A DNA stretch of 64,000 nucleotides from Diaporthe sp. PMI_573. Taxonomy: Eukaryota > Ascomycota > Sordariomycetes > Diaporthales > Diaporthaceae. The notes under the pieces are model-generated. The model was not told where the DNA came from and made no database searches. It saw only the letters and a program-made list of their open reading frames with translations. Shown piece after piece: positions 34,616 to 45,997 of this stretch; the stretch's first letter is position 1, and the number at the start of each line of letters is the position of its first letter. Both the position numbers and the translations under genes were made by a program. The DNA lies in contig JAJTUP010000023.1 of assembly GCA_021399435.1 (NCBI GenBank), positions 248,001 to 312,000 on the forward strand, written 5' to 3'.

Positions 34616-35144
34616 TCAAGAAACCCAGAAAGTCCCCTCAACCTCCACAATATCATCCTCGTTCAACCTGTCAACCTCAACAATAGTCCTTGGCGGATAC
34701 CTGTTGGGATCGTCGCCCCACAATGCGATCTGGACCTGGTTGCATAGCGGACGATACCGATACATATCCGTGGTGTACACGACCAGCCGCGTGCAAGAGT
34801 ATCGATCTGTGCCTGCCAGTTCTGCCAGAGCTATCATGTTCTCGTAGGCTACCTGAATGCGCGCTTGGCCTGTTGGGGCGAGAGTGCTATTGGACCGGTA
34901 GATACCACGCATGCCTTCAAACAACCTCTTTATCAGTGGGTGAGTTACCAAGGAATCTAACGACAACAGGCGTACCAGCAATGTATAATGTATTTCCAGC
35001 CTTAGACATCAAGCTCCATGGTCCCGTGGTGTTGAAGAATGTTGACGGGTTGTAGATCTCGACACCCGCCGGTGATGTGTAGTTTGGCTCTAAAACGGCT
35101 GTTACAGCGCCAATTAGGCCAAGGAGCGCGGGTAGTAGCCTCAT
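34616..35144 (-). CDS. RidA/YjgF/UK114-family protein with signal peptide
   Basis: Two exons on the minus strand, 35144-34976 and 34914-34616, give 155 residues. The mature part shows the RidA pattern: GNTLYIAGMRGI, then ARIQVAYENMIALAELAG, CTRLVVYTTDMYRYR, and the end YPPRTIVEVDRLNEDDIVEVEGTFW. The conserved Arg of the active site (R105 in E. coli RidA) is present in PPRTIVEV. Classic members hydrolyse reactive 2-aminoacrylate and related imines in the cytosol or mitochondrion. Here MRLLPALLGLIGAVTAVL looks like a cleavable secretion signal, and N-glycosylation sites (NYTS, NTTG, NSTL) follow. A secreted or secretory-pathway role is therefore inferred, with substrate unknown. Confidence 0.85.
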
Positions 35145-35782
35145 CGTCAGAAAGAATGGCCTCGAGATCTTTGGGCTACGATCTACGAACGAAAAGCACC
35201 GGCAGAATGATGAGGTGTTAAAGTAATAAAGGGTAAAAGCGTTGAAGCAAAGTTTATAAGACGAACGAAGATTACCCCTTCGCAGAACTCAATGCCATGG
35301 CCGCACTATTGCTTCTTATCCGGTAGCTAATGACATCAGGTTACATCGGTGGTGCTGTTGCCAAGGGCCCGGTCCTAATTCAGATCCACAGTCCGACTTG
35401 GAGATTAGGCAACGACCTTGTCTTAACGGCAGAGAGCATATCACCAGATTGGATCTACTCGAATATATGCCGCCTCCTTAGTAAGAAGCCATTTATCGCC
35501 TCTCTCAAAAAGGTGCCCTCTTCATTGAGGGCGAGGATCTCAATCTGTATTACTCCCTTATAACCCGTGACAATGCTATTCGTTTCACGGTGGAGGTAGC
35601 TCTATCAGCCCGCACGGCTTGCAGGCTTGCGAGCTGAAATCAGAATGAGAGCAAGTTGGACGAGCCTCACCCACGGTGCGTAGCTAATCACCGAACCGGA
35701 ACCCCGGACCACATCACAGGCGTTATAAGAATAGACGACCTGAGCCGGCTGAGCTCGTTCTTTGTGATTCTGTTCCATATTT
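35145..35782. other. Intergenic, upstream of RidA-like gene
   Basis: No supported gene. A 77-codon plus-strand frame at 35330-35563 has no recognisable domain and may be repeat-derived. Confidence 0.45.
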
Positions 35783-37273
35783 TCAGTCGAATAGGAAGGA
35801 ATCTAGGCGCCGCCTTGCCTCCCCAGCGTCCCACTCGACCAAAACCCGTTCCTGGGATTCATCCATCTTCGTTTGCACCAGTGGCTCCATCGCCGCCCGC
35901 TCTTCCCCACTAAGAAGATGCACCCTCACCCGCCACAAATCTTCCTTGGGGATATCCCTTTCCCGCTCACCAAAGAACCTCTCGTCCAGGTATTTCCAGT
36001 AGATAGTGTCGAACGCCCAACTCTTTCTAGCAGCATAGTCGAGCCAGAACCGGCCCGTCTCCCAGCTCTCTCGCATGTACGCCGACAGGAGCAAAGAGCT
36101 GGGGCTTATATCTTGTTCTACCTCTTCCATCGCCGCAAGCCATGTTTTCAGACGTCTCTCGTAGACGCCGGCCCAATCCTCGATACCATTATCCCACATC
36201 TCAGGCGCGTCCAGTAGAAGCCACCAAGGTGCGTCCAAGACGAATTGCGTTGGTCCCACATAGGCGAATTCCCAATCGATCGCTCCAATAATCTCGTCAT
36301 TTCCATCAACAAGGACATTGGCTGGTCGGAAGTCATCAGCCCAGAGGCGGAAGGAGCTTGAGCCGTCTGGCATCGGCAACGCCGCACGAGCGTGCTGGGA
36401 CCGGGCAGACCAGTCGTCTTCGGCAAACCCGAATGTTGCTAGTCGGCCCTGCTTGGCCAGCCTGCGGAATAGTTGGCGAGCCACATATTTGGTTCTGCAG
36501 TCATCCTCCGATGATATCATGTCGTTGTGCTGGAAAAGGAGCGTTGCTATTTGCATCTCGGCCAGGGCCAGGTACCACGCATCAGCCGTTTGATACGTGG
36601 TGCCTTCGGACGGAAAAATTGATTTGGGAATGTTGGAAAGCTGGACCATGTTGCTCATATTCAGAGTGATGGGCCGTCCCATCACGCAGTGAGATTTAGG
36701 ACCCGCCTCAGCGAGAGCTCCTATGCGCGGAAAGGTAGGTTGCGCAAGCTGTAGCACACACCGTGCCATTTTGACGTACAGAGCCTTGAGCTTACTTTCA
36801 GAGATATCAGGATCCAAGACTGCCGTCTCGTTGGGGTCCTCGCGGGGGGCCTCCAGCGCTTGACCCATGCCTCGTCGGGACTCGAGATCTTGAATAATCA
36901 TGAAAGGTCCGATATCAGAGTCAACACCATGATGAAAAACCTTGGGAACCGGAACTTGGGTATGTTGGGCGATGTACGTAGCTGTCGCGGCTTCTGCAAC
37001 TGTTTTCTCTTCAGGAAAGATGGCCTGGTTGGGGCAGGGCAGGCGGACGAGAACAGGAGCGGAAGAGCCTTCGAGTCGGATAGGATATAGCACGTTGAAG
37101 CCCCCGATAATCAGTGGGGTAACCAAGGTCGCAGGTTTTCCGAAAATCCTCTCGGCAAAAGATTCGATTTTGCGACACTGAGATGACGATCGGACTTGCC
37201 TCAGGGCATCCTCCCAGAGTTCGTCGCTACGGTCCCACGCGAGGTTGTCAGAGTCTTCCCGAGCTGCCATCAT
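35783..37273 (-). CDS. APH-type protein-kinase-like phosphotransferase
   Basis: Single exon of 496 residues from the ATG at 37273 (MMAARED). It has the aminoglycoside phosphotransferase/choline kinase-like fold: a nucleotide-binding start (TPLIIGGFNVLYPIRLEG, then PVLVRLPCP with the strand before the lysine position), EAATATYIAQHTQVPVP, FMIIQDLESRRG, then the catalytic loop FRLWADDFRPANVLVD and metal-binding IGAIDWEFAYVGP. The usual His of HGD is replaced (W-A-D-D), a change seen in many fungal members, while the catalytic Asp and the Asn remain. It is probably cytosolic. Its substrate is unknown; many such genes in fungi are expanded paralogues. An alternative GTG-initiated extension to 37384 is unlikely. 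Confidence 0.85.
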   Translation of the reverse strand: MMAAREDSDNLAWDRSDELWEDALRQVRSSSQCRKIESFAERIFGKPATLVTPLIIGGFNVLYPIRLEGSSAPVLVRLPCPNQAIFPEEKTVAEAATATYIAQHTQVPVPKVFHHGVDSDIGPFMIIQDLESRRGMGQALEAPREDPNETAVLDPDISESKLKALYVKMARCVLQLAQPTFPRIGALAEAGPKSHCVMGRPITLNMSNMVQLSNIPKSIFPSEGTTYQTADAWYLALAEMQIATLLFQHNDMISSEDDCRTKYVARQLFRRLAKQGRLATFGFAEDDWSARSQHARAALPMPDGSSSFRLWADDFRPANVLVDGNDEIIGAIDWEFAYVGPTQFVLDAPWWLLLDAPEMWDNGIEDWAGVYERRLKTWLAAMEEVEQDISPSSLLLSAYMRESWETGRFWLDYAARKSWAFDTIYWKYLDERFFGERERDIPKEDLWRVRVHLLSGEERAAMEPLVQTKMDESQERVLVEWDAGEARRRLDSFLFD

Positions 37274-37681
37274 GTATTGTGCTTGGTAGGAAATATCTCG
37301 AAATAAGACAATCAATACGAAGATGGACGAGCGCTGAAGGCCAGGAAATGAACTGCCTGGGAACGTGTGGAAGACGGGGCCCACAACTCGCCATTTGCGA
37401 TCTCAGTGCTACTGACGGGAAGCGTGTTGGCTGATGTGGCACGTCGAAGCGTGTTGGTTTCAAGTTGGGAGTGGCTTAGTTATGCAGGGCGCTAATTGGC
37501 TCTCAATGGTCTGAGTGACTTATGAATACTGCTTGCTACACACACTCCAATATCCCAAAACATCTCTGAAAAAGTGACCAGTTTGCGATGTTTTCAACAG
37601 TGGTAACTCATATGTATTTAATAACTCCTTGACTGTATGTATCTCGGTGATGGATACCAGAACAGCTGTCTTCGGTGGCCC
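37274..37681. other. Intergenic, GH1 3' end to APH gene
   Basis: 408 bp containing the APH promoter and the GH1 3' untranslated region. No gene seen. Confidence 0.5.
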
Positions 37682-39779
37682 TTATTCCTGGTATATCTTG
37701 AACAGATTCATATACTCAAAGACACTCGCCTTGAAGTACCTTTCCTGTGTCGTGAAGTTGACATACTGCACGATGTTAGCGCCGGCTACCACTCGCACTT
37801 TTGTAGTACTAGAAGCACTCCACTCACCTGCACACCAAAGCGACAGGAGTACCCGTGGTCCCATTCTGTTTAGAATCAGTACGCTGTGCTCATAAAGTTC
37901 AGTTCATCAGCAGTAGGGATATACTGCGTCCGTACCAAGTCTGTCGACTTTGAATGGAGACGGACTGGGAAGAATCCGCCAGCGGGCTTGACGTACCAAA
38001 ATTGTCGAAGATACTCCAAGCCAGTGTCCCAACCACATTGACGCCTTCAGACATAGCCATTAGAATCGACTGCAGGTACTCCTTGTAGTACCTAGAACGA
38101 AGAGAATCGATGACTATAGACTGGAGATCTGTCCGCAAGCTCTCGTACGGTTCCGGCATTCCGAATTCTGATACAACTATGCCGCCCTTTGAGTAGCAAG
38201 ATCAGTCAGCGATATGTGTGCACACTCCTTGGTTTTCATCATATGCCAGTAATTTCCACTCACAGCTGGTTTGAACTTCTCCTGATATGTCTTGAGCATA
38301 GTTGGGACCCAATCTGTACTGTAGGACAGCCAACTGGCGCAGGGGTCAACAGCAGGGCCGGTCGGCCAGTAGTCGGCTCCAGGATAAATCGGAGAGCCAC
38401 CATAGCAGCCAGGATAGTCCGGGTGTGAATCATTGCCGACGCACGCCTGTAGGCCGCCATCGCCGGGGACAGTGACGAATCCTCCCCCACCATATGCGTC
38501 AATCATGAAGATGTCGCTGGTCCCATTGATCTGCGCCTTCTGCTCCTCTGTGAACGCCGGCAGGAACGCTGACACGTACTCCTTGACGCTTTCTGGAAAA
38601 TCACCAGTAAGGAAGACAGGGGTCGCCCACAGGCCGTCGCTGAAGTCCCATGCCCTCTGGACTGCCGCGGCGGTTTCTGCGGTGTCGTCCACGGGGATCT
38701 TGTACGCGCCGTTGTTCTTGAACGAGATGCTGAGGGAGGAGTTGATACCCTTGCCGATCCGGTAGGCTGACGAGTGGGCCAGCAGGGCGTTGCGGGCGCA
38801 CGCGTAGAATTGCTGGTCGGCCGGGATGTCGGCCGTCGCGCTGTCGTTGAAGTGACCCTCTGGCAGCGGATACCCGTTGCAGAAGACGGCGGGCTCGTTA
38901 AGGGTGACCCAGTAGTGGACCTTACTGGACCATCGTGTGAAGGCCACGCGGGCGTACTCGCTGAAGTCGCTGGTGATCTGGTCGTTGAGCCACCCGCCGT
39001 AGGTGAGTTGAAGGTTGAGTGGGAGGTCCCAATGATATAGAGTGACTACGGGAGTGATTCCATACTGCAGGCATGTGTCGATCACATCATCGTAGTGCTG
39101 GAGACCTGCTTCGTTGACATCTCCCGAGCCGAAGGGGAAAATTCGTGACCACGAGATAGAGAAGGCATAAGTGTTGACACCGAGTGCGGCGATGCGTGCG
39201 ATATCTAATGATATTAGCTCATGTCTATCAGCACGTGGAATACAGAGTCTTGCCTTGTTTGTACAGGTAGTAATTGTTGTTCGCTATGTCTGCCGTGTCG
39301 TTGTTCACCACAAAGCCTGGGATGTGAGTGAGCACATCCCAGATGCTCGGACCTCGTCCATCAGCTTTCACGGCACCTTCGATCTGGAACGCTGAGCCCG
39401 AGACGCCGCGCAGAAAGCTCTGCGGGAACTTCCAGCTTTCATTGGGGGCCTGTAGAGGAACTTGAGCCCCACCGGGAAAGGGAGGGGGCGGATAATATAG
39501 TGACGGGGGAGGAGTGAGCGACTCTGACGGCACGGGAGTCGGGTCGACCGTGCTGCTGACTGGCGAAGTGCTCACCGGACCGACATACTGGTCCCAGAGT
39601 TCTGATTTGAGTGTAAGCTCGGTTGTACGAAACACAAGAAGAGCCAGGCACAATTGAGTGCCGCTTGTGTCGCCAAGGACTGTACGCTACTGACCGTCTA
39701 GGGATAAGCTCGTTGTGTTCTGTGCGTGGATACATGACAGGAACCCGACTAAGGTGAACAACAAAATTCTTTGTTTCAT
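37682..39779 (-). CDS. Secreted GH1 beta-glucosidase-type glycosidase
   Basis: Six exons on the minus strand, 39779-39695, 39601-39254, 39204-38264, 38186-37997, 37865-37828 and 37765-37682, give 561 residues in frame. A signal peptide ([20 protein letters not shown]) is followed by a Ser/Pro/Thr-rich linker with a PPP tract and then the GH1 barrel: [26 protein letters not shown], the [11 protein letters not shown] region, [11 protein letters not shown], the acid/base Glu248 in VTLNEP, and the nucleophile Glu465 in [10 protein letters not shown]. The end is [22 protein letters not shown]. The usual nucleophile motif ENG reads EFG here. The substrate is probably a beta-glucoside outside the cell. 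The intron at 39253-39205 uses a GC donor, and exon 5 is only 38 nt. Confidence 0.92.
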
Positions 39780-41783
39780 CGCGACTGTACTTGTCCACAG
39801 ATAGCTTGTTGGTCATTGTGGTGTTGCTACGAGTCCGAAGTATTGGTGATCTCTTGAGTTTGGGGCGCCGCCATATAATCACCGGAGCGGGGAAGATGCA
39901 TGTAACTGCAGGACATCGGCACCTTTCACCTGAGATCGGCATGCAATAAAGCGAGATCGTCGCTTTTTCATAGAGCTAGTGAGTATGGTAATGTGAATGT
40001 AGAAAGTGAGCCTACAGGTTGGCTGATTCTGGGTTGTCAAACCTGGTGCAACGCGGCCCTGCCCAGGCCTTCACTTCAAGTACGTAGTGCGAAATCGCGA
40101 GGAGGGATTAGAAAATCCAGAAACTCCCACAGAGCCTAGGAATCGCTGGGAATAGCCCATTCACCAATATAGTATACACCTGCGAGCTATTCCTTTTGCT
40201 AATATTAAAGTTGCACAGTAGCTGCCTTGAGTATATTAAGGGGTTCAAGATGCGGCTTCCCCAAGCATATACCAAGCCCCCCTCATCTAGCCCCATGATC
40301 CCCGTTCTAGATCTGGAAGGGCAGCCGCCAAGTAATATCTTATTGGTGCAATGGTGCTTGAGGACGAATGCGAGCACAGCGAGTTATTTCGCTCGTCTGC
40401 GAGTATATACATGACGGTTGATTTACAACTCCAATGGGGTTCGTAACGCAGCCACAATGTGGATGTGAAGTAGACACCGTCTTTTGGGAAGCTGGCCAGC
40501 TGGCGCGAACCGACACCAGAAGCCAATTCCACATATTTCCCGGTCACTCCGCCGAGTACCATCCACTGCCCTAGCAAGACAGCCACCATGTTTGCCGCAA
40601 TCTCCCCTGGGGCCTGTTCTACATAGATCTAAGGTCGCATTTGAACCCTGCATAAAGCGCTGACAGAGCTTACAACGCAGCGAACTATTGCTTCCTTAGC
40701 CGGAACAGGCATTGTTGATTCCCGGGACTATCGGGAGTCGGGCCCGGCCCTGGTCGCCGTGTCTTGCACCGAGGTGCCCAATTTTGATGGGAAGTCCCCT
40801 AAAAGGTGAGATCTTTTTTTTGGTTCAGCATGTAGCCTCAGTGGACAGGGCTGCATGGCTGCCATGTCTGATTGACGATGCAAAAAATTTAAAGTCCTCT
40901 TAAGAATCCTTCCCAAAGAACCATGCTCAACACCATGAACCTTAAAACTCAGATCCGAATTGCAGCAAAGCCGAATGCGACTTAGTCGGGTTGCTTACTC
41001 TTACGGTCACATTCCACAACTATGTTGTAATATCGCGTTGTATTGCGCATAAGCACTATTCCTCGCAGCATCGTAGGACACGCCACTCACAGCAATGTGT
41101 ACCAAAGGACCGAATAAGCAGCTGCCCAAGTGGGGAACATTTGCTACACTCAGCGTTCACGTTATGAACTCTCAATCGGCTAAATCAGATTCGACGGAGG
41201 CCAGACCGCTTACAAAATTTACACGCCAGTCGGATGGCACCCTTGTCTCACACCGTACTCATGTAACGGAGGAAAGTACTAGTAGCAGCCACGATCACTA
41301 ACCACCAAGGGCCCGAGACTTGGCCAAATCTCACGATACTTTCAAGAGTAGTCGCCCCTTTACCATTGCAGAACTAGGTGCCAAGGGGGTGTGAATCCTT
41401 TGGAATACTGTAGAACAGGCATAAGCCACATTAACGATAATGACTAGACCATGTGATGTACCGTTTAAGCATGGAAAGTATCCAAAAGAGAAAACCGGAT
41501 TCCTAAGAGATATTTGGCTGCCTTGGTCTAAGGAACATCACTTGGTATGAATCGCATTAGCCTACTCCTTCGGACACTTCCGTGGCAGACTGGGTTCTCA
41601 TGAACAGAGGAAGCATTCAGCTCTTGACCGCTGTACGGACGGGCACGAAAACTATAAGAGGCACGCAGGAGCCCAGCTTTGACAGACTTGAGAGAATATC
41701 ATCATCACAGACATCAACAGCCCCGATCATTCTTTCAAAAACTCCCTTCACTACTCTCCACACCGAGTACTTCATTGCCCAAC
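39780..41783. other. Divergent intergenic region
   Basis: Between GH1 (-) and the small secreted protein gene (+). A 68-codon frame at 41095-41301 and a 100-codon minus frame at 40287-40589 show no known domain and are not called. Both promoters must lie here. Confidence 0.5.
41653..41659 (+). promoter_or_regulatory. TATA-like box
   Basis: TATAAGA, 125 nt before the ATG of the small secreted protein gene. Motif-based only. Confidence 0.4.
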
Positions 41784-42535
41784 ATGATCTTCAACCGATT
41801 CGCCATTATCTCCTCGCTTCTCGCGGCCACCGCGGTTGCGGTTCCTTTCGTTGCAGAGGACTTCCCTCTCAGCGCCGTCCCGCTGAACGAGCTTCCTGCT
41901 CCGGACACCATTCCCGCCCCTGTCAATGTCACGGAGCCCATCAAGCTGATGGTCCGGGCTACTGAGGGGATTCACCTTGTCAACTGCCAGGGCAATGGAT
42001 ACGCCTACTCCATCGAGATCGTGGGTGTCCCTTTCCTCCCTCAAAACGCCCGAGAAGCCGCCTCGGAGCTGAAGATCAAAAGCTAACCTTAAGCTGCGAG
42101 TAGTACTGCAGTGATGACAGCAACTGCAACTACCAGCCCAGCTCCAACAACCAGTGCTTCCTGTCTAGCAGCGGGCTGTTCACCTGGGAGGGCCGGAGCA
42201 ACCAGGGCTGCGGCTTCACCAGTGGCACTACTTTCTACTACACGCTCCCATCCAACGCTCAGTCGTATGCCAACTATGCCAAGGTTGGGTAAGTAATATC
42301 TTCTTGCTACGGGTGCCCTGAGGCGGACCTGTCTGGAAAGGGGGCTGACAATCATACCCAGAACTGGCTTCAACTCGTTCCACAACTACAACATCTTCAA
42401 AGATGACCAACACGTGATGTACACGGCCGGAAACGGCGCTGCGTGCAGGAGCATCTACTACTGCCTCGATGTAAGTCGCTCTGGTGCTGTAGCATGCAAT
42501 ACATTGTCAGCTGACAGATCGTGATCTAGGCCTAA
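41784..42535 (+). CDS. Small secreted cysteine-containing protein
   Basis: Four exons, 41784-42020, 42104-42288, 42362-42470 and 42530-42535, give 178 residues. The last coding exon adds one Ala and the stop. The protein has a signal peptide (MIFNRFAIISSLLAATAVAV), a proline-rich pro-segment, and a mature domain of about 110 residues starting near GIHLVNCQGNGYAYS with seven cysteines (NC, YC, NC, QC, GC, AC, YC) and many Tyr, Ser and Asn. Size, secretion signal and cysteine content fit a fungal small secreted protein. The function is unknown and I do not recognise the fold. Splice junctions use GTGGGT, GTAAGT and GTAAGT donors. Confidence 0.82.
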
Positions 42536-43092
42536 GAAAGCGGTGCAACAACTGGAATCAGCATACCGTACCCACTTTGACGAATGGTTGCTGTTTGCGT
42601 AGTCACCCGCTAGAATTAGATGAACCATGTTGGGGCAGACTTTCTGTGATTTCCTTTCTTGAGCTATATAACTTCTTGCGGATGTGACTCTACGAGCACT
42701 GGACATGCAAACTGAGACGTTATGATAGATAGCTATTCAGGCCAGTGCAATTTGGTCTTTCAATTCAACTAATTGTCTGCCATAACCAAGACCATTATAT
42801 TGAATAACTGTTCAGATGAATGTCCATATCCTCCCCAAATGGTGAGTGAGTCCGTTACGAGCAGCTCAGCCGCTGTGTCCCCGTCAACAGAGATCTTGTA
42901 CACGCCTGTGATTTGGCTGACAACCGGATACGATCCAAATGTCTTTGATTCTATGTTTACCGTCAATCATTCCGACGTCTAGGCTGAAATGATGACAAAG
43001 CATCTCTACCATATTGATCACTGATCTCATCACATCTAAGCCGGGTCCATCTATAGGCCCAGGTCACATCTTCTATGGGGCTCCCTCATTCT
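42536..43092. other. Convergent intergenic region
   Basis: Between the small secreted protein gene (+) and GH13 gene (-). No coding signal. Confidence 0.5.
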
Positions 43093-44960
43093 CTAAGCCT
43101 TGCACTTCCCAAGGAGGCCCTCCCAAGGCTTCAGCGTGACCTTCCCAGCCACCGCCCTCCCCTCAGCCCTCCCCTTACCATAAGTCGTAGCAGCCCACAA
43201 GTCCACCTCGTAGCCCGCGGGCAGACTCCAGCTCTGCTCCTGGCCAGAGAAATTAAGCAGCACGACCCACTTCTCCCCAGCAGTGGTACTGCTCGTCCGC
43301 GCGTAAGCGTAGACGGCCTCGTTGTCCTCGGCCGAGAGGTCCTCGAACCCGCCGTACACGAAGACGTCCCTGTGCTCCTTGCGGTCCGCCAGGGCCCGCT
43401 GCCACCACTGCCAGGGTGAGAGCTCCGTGTCGGACTTGAAGTCGACCTGTGCGGCGGCGTTGACCGTCCTGTAGTCGTCTATCACACGCATCCAGGGCTT
43501 GACGCCTTCCTCGCAGAAGCCTGCGTTCGCGGTGGCGTCCCACTGCATTGGCGTCCGGGCGTGGTCTCTTGCTTTTCTGTGGGGGGTGTTAGTTGGGTTG
43601 AAGTTGGGGGCCTGCAACCAGGGCAGATAGATACTCACGTGTCAATGATCTTGCGCCCCTCTGCGATCTTTTCTGGCTGGTCCTTGTATATCGTGTTAAC
43701 CTTCTCCCAGTAGTTGATAGTCTCGATGTCCTTGAACTCCTCGATGGGCCAGTCCTTGGGGCAGTTTCGCATGCCGATCTCCTCGCCCTGGTAGACGAAC
43801 ACGGTGCCGCCGAGCGTCGTCTGCATCAGGGCCAGCAGCCGCGCCGACCTGTCCCTGTCCTCGTTGCTGTCGCTCGCGTACCTCGAGATGGAGCGGGGGT
43901 TGTCGTGGTTCTCGATGAACACAGCGTTCCACCCGTCCTTCTCGATCATGACATTCTGCCAGCGGGAGATGATCCCCCTCATCTCCTTCACCGTCCACGG
44001 CCGCAGCGTCATCCTGACATCGTACTTGTCGATATCGACCACGTCAAAGATGAAAATCATGTTGAGCTCCCCCGAGTTCGCCCCGACCGTCCGCAGGATC
44101 TCGTTGTCATCGCTGACGCCGGGCATCTCCCCGACCGTCATGGTGTCATACTTGCTCAGCACAGTATCATGCATCTCCCGCAGGAACTCGTGCAGCCGCG
44201 GCCCGTTGACGGTATACTTCCACGCGGGCTGGTACTTGTGGCCCGGGCCCAGCACCTCGTCGGCGTCCGGGTACCCGGGGACCTTGGAGATCATGTTGAT
44301 GACGTCCATGCGGAAGCCGCACGCCCCGCGGTCGAGCCAGAAGCGCATGACGTCCCACACGGCCTCGCGGACCTCCGGGTTCTCCCAGTTGAGGTCCGGC
44401 TGCTCGGGCGTGAACAGGCTCAGGTAGAACTCCCCCGTCTTCTCGTCCCACGTCCACGCCGAGTTGGCCTCGCCCAGGATCTGCGCCCAGTTGTTGGGCG
44501 GGATGGGCTTGCCCTCGCTGTCGTAGCCCTTTGGCGGCTGCCAGTGGTACCACGCCCTCTTGGGGCTGTCCTTGCTGCTGCGGGACTCCAGGAACCAGGC
44601 GTTCTCGTCTGAGGTATGGTTGGCCACGAGGTCCATCATCAGCCTCATGCCGCGCTTCTTCAGCCCGGCGATGAGCTCGTCCACGTCCTCGAGCGAGCCG
44701 TAGCGGGGGTCGATCTGCTTGTAATCGGCGATGTCGTAGCCCATGTCCGCCTGCGGGGACTTGTAGATCGGGCTGGTCCAGAGCACGTCGACGCCCAGCG
44801 ACTTGAGGTAGTCCAGCCGCGAGGTCATGCCCTTGACCGTGCCCCATCCCGGCAGCTTGGCCCCCGGCGAGGACTGGAAGGACGATGGGTACACCTGGTA
44901 GACGACCGACTCCTTCCACCACTTTGGGGTGGAGAAGGAGTTTGACTGGGACGAGGCCAT
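43093..44960 (-). CDS. GH13 alpha-glucosidase (isomaltase type)
   Basis: Two exons on the minus strand, 44960-43639 and 43576-43093, give 601 residues, normal for GH13_40-type alpha-glucosidases. The protein starts SFSTPKWWKESVVYQVYPSS and has LMMDLVANHTSDENAWF, the nucleophile Asp219 in GFRMDVINM, the acid/base Glu278 in MTVGEMPG and the transition-state Asp353 in FIENHDNPRS, with ARTPMQWD after the intron. There is no signal peptide, so it acts in the cytosol. The residue after Asp219 is Val. In yeast enzymes Val at this place goes with isomaltase activity and Thr with maltase, so alpha-1,6 specificity is inferred. The start at 44960 fits family N termini. Confidence 0.95.
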
Positions 44961-45997
44961 GGTTGGTGACAGGGCTGCTGAGCAGGCGGAGAAAGAGCGA
45001 GGTGCGTGAGGTTGTGAACTGCTCCAAGTCACCTTGGGGGATATGGCGTGGGAAGGAGAAAGAAGGACGTTCAATCCTAATGCTGTAGTACCTAAGCGAT
45101 GGCAACTGTTTATCTACATCGTGAGGTGTACCACCGCATACGAATCGTCACTTCTGAGTCGTCCGTCGTCGGCCCGGCAGCGTCCCCGATACTTTCGCCG
45201 AAAAATAGCCCGCAGTAGTGTCGGGAGTGGTCGCCCTCGGCAGCGTGCTAGCTGTCGATCCCCCATGACTCGGTCCACCTGATGCGGAGTAGTATGGGGA
45301 GGGTTTAGTAAATATTACGGTTGACATCATCCCCGTCCGGGGGGCCATCGCCGAAGAAATACTCGAGGCCACAGCCGTGGGTGAGCACACAATCAGTACT
45401 CCATAAGTCTCTTGCTTCTGGGGGCGATGTTTCCTGTGAATCCGAAAAGGGAGCGGTAGAGCCAATTTTTCATTGTTTGATGTTTCCTCATCAAGTCGCA
45501 AAGGGGAATCAATGACGCAGGGCAAGCTCTGGTTTCCCTCCCAAGACCAAAGAAGCAGCTTCAACGCCTCCGGTGCCCCTAAAATCCGTTCCTGCCTGTC
45601 CCTATATATGATACAAATGCAAACATCGCTCGCAAATACCTACGTCTTTTTATGTTTGGACTCATTTGTCTTCTGACAAACATTGTGAGCACAAAGCGCC
45701 TGGCAGGAATGGCAGACTTGTAGTGTCAGATACCCTCGACACCAGATTCGGGATTTCCTTTTTGTCTCGGACTCCAAGCCAAGCTGCGCTATCTCATCTT
45801 GATCGAGTCTATGCAGACGCGAGCAAAGGTCGTCGGTGCCAAAGAAAGAAGCGTTCCAAAACCCGCGTGTCGCGCAAGGAGATAGAAACTCCACCGTATC
45901 TCCGTTGGTCTCTCTTCCTCGTGGCCATCAAGTTGGGTCTGTGAGCATATTCCCAGCCATATTCAAAAACAGGGCAAGCCCAGAGTGTGACATTGAA
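44961..45997. other. Intergenic, upstream of GH13 gene
   Basis: Promoter of the alpha-glucosidase gene and 3' region of PSY2. Short conflicting frames only. Confidence 0.5.

Noticed and set aside
41095..41301. 68-codon frame that could be a small protein gene
   Set aside because: No signal peptide, domain or supporting promoter features; composition not different from intergenic frames.
44167..45105. 312-codon minus-strand frame inside the GH13 gene
   Set aside because: Shadow frame of the alpha-glucosidase, arginine/glycine-rich without motifs.
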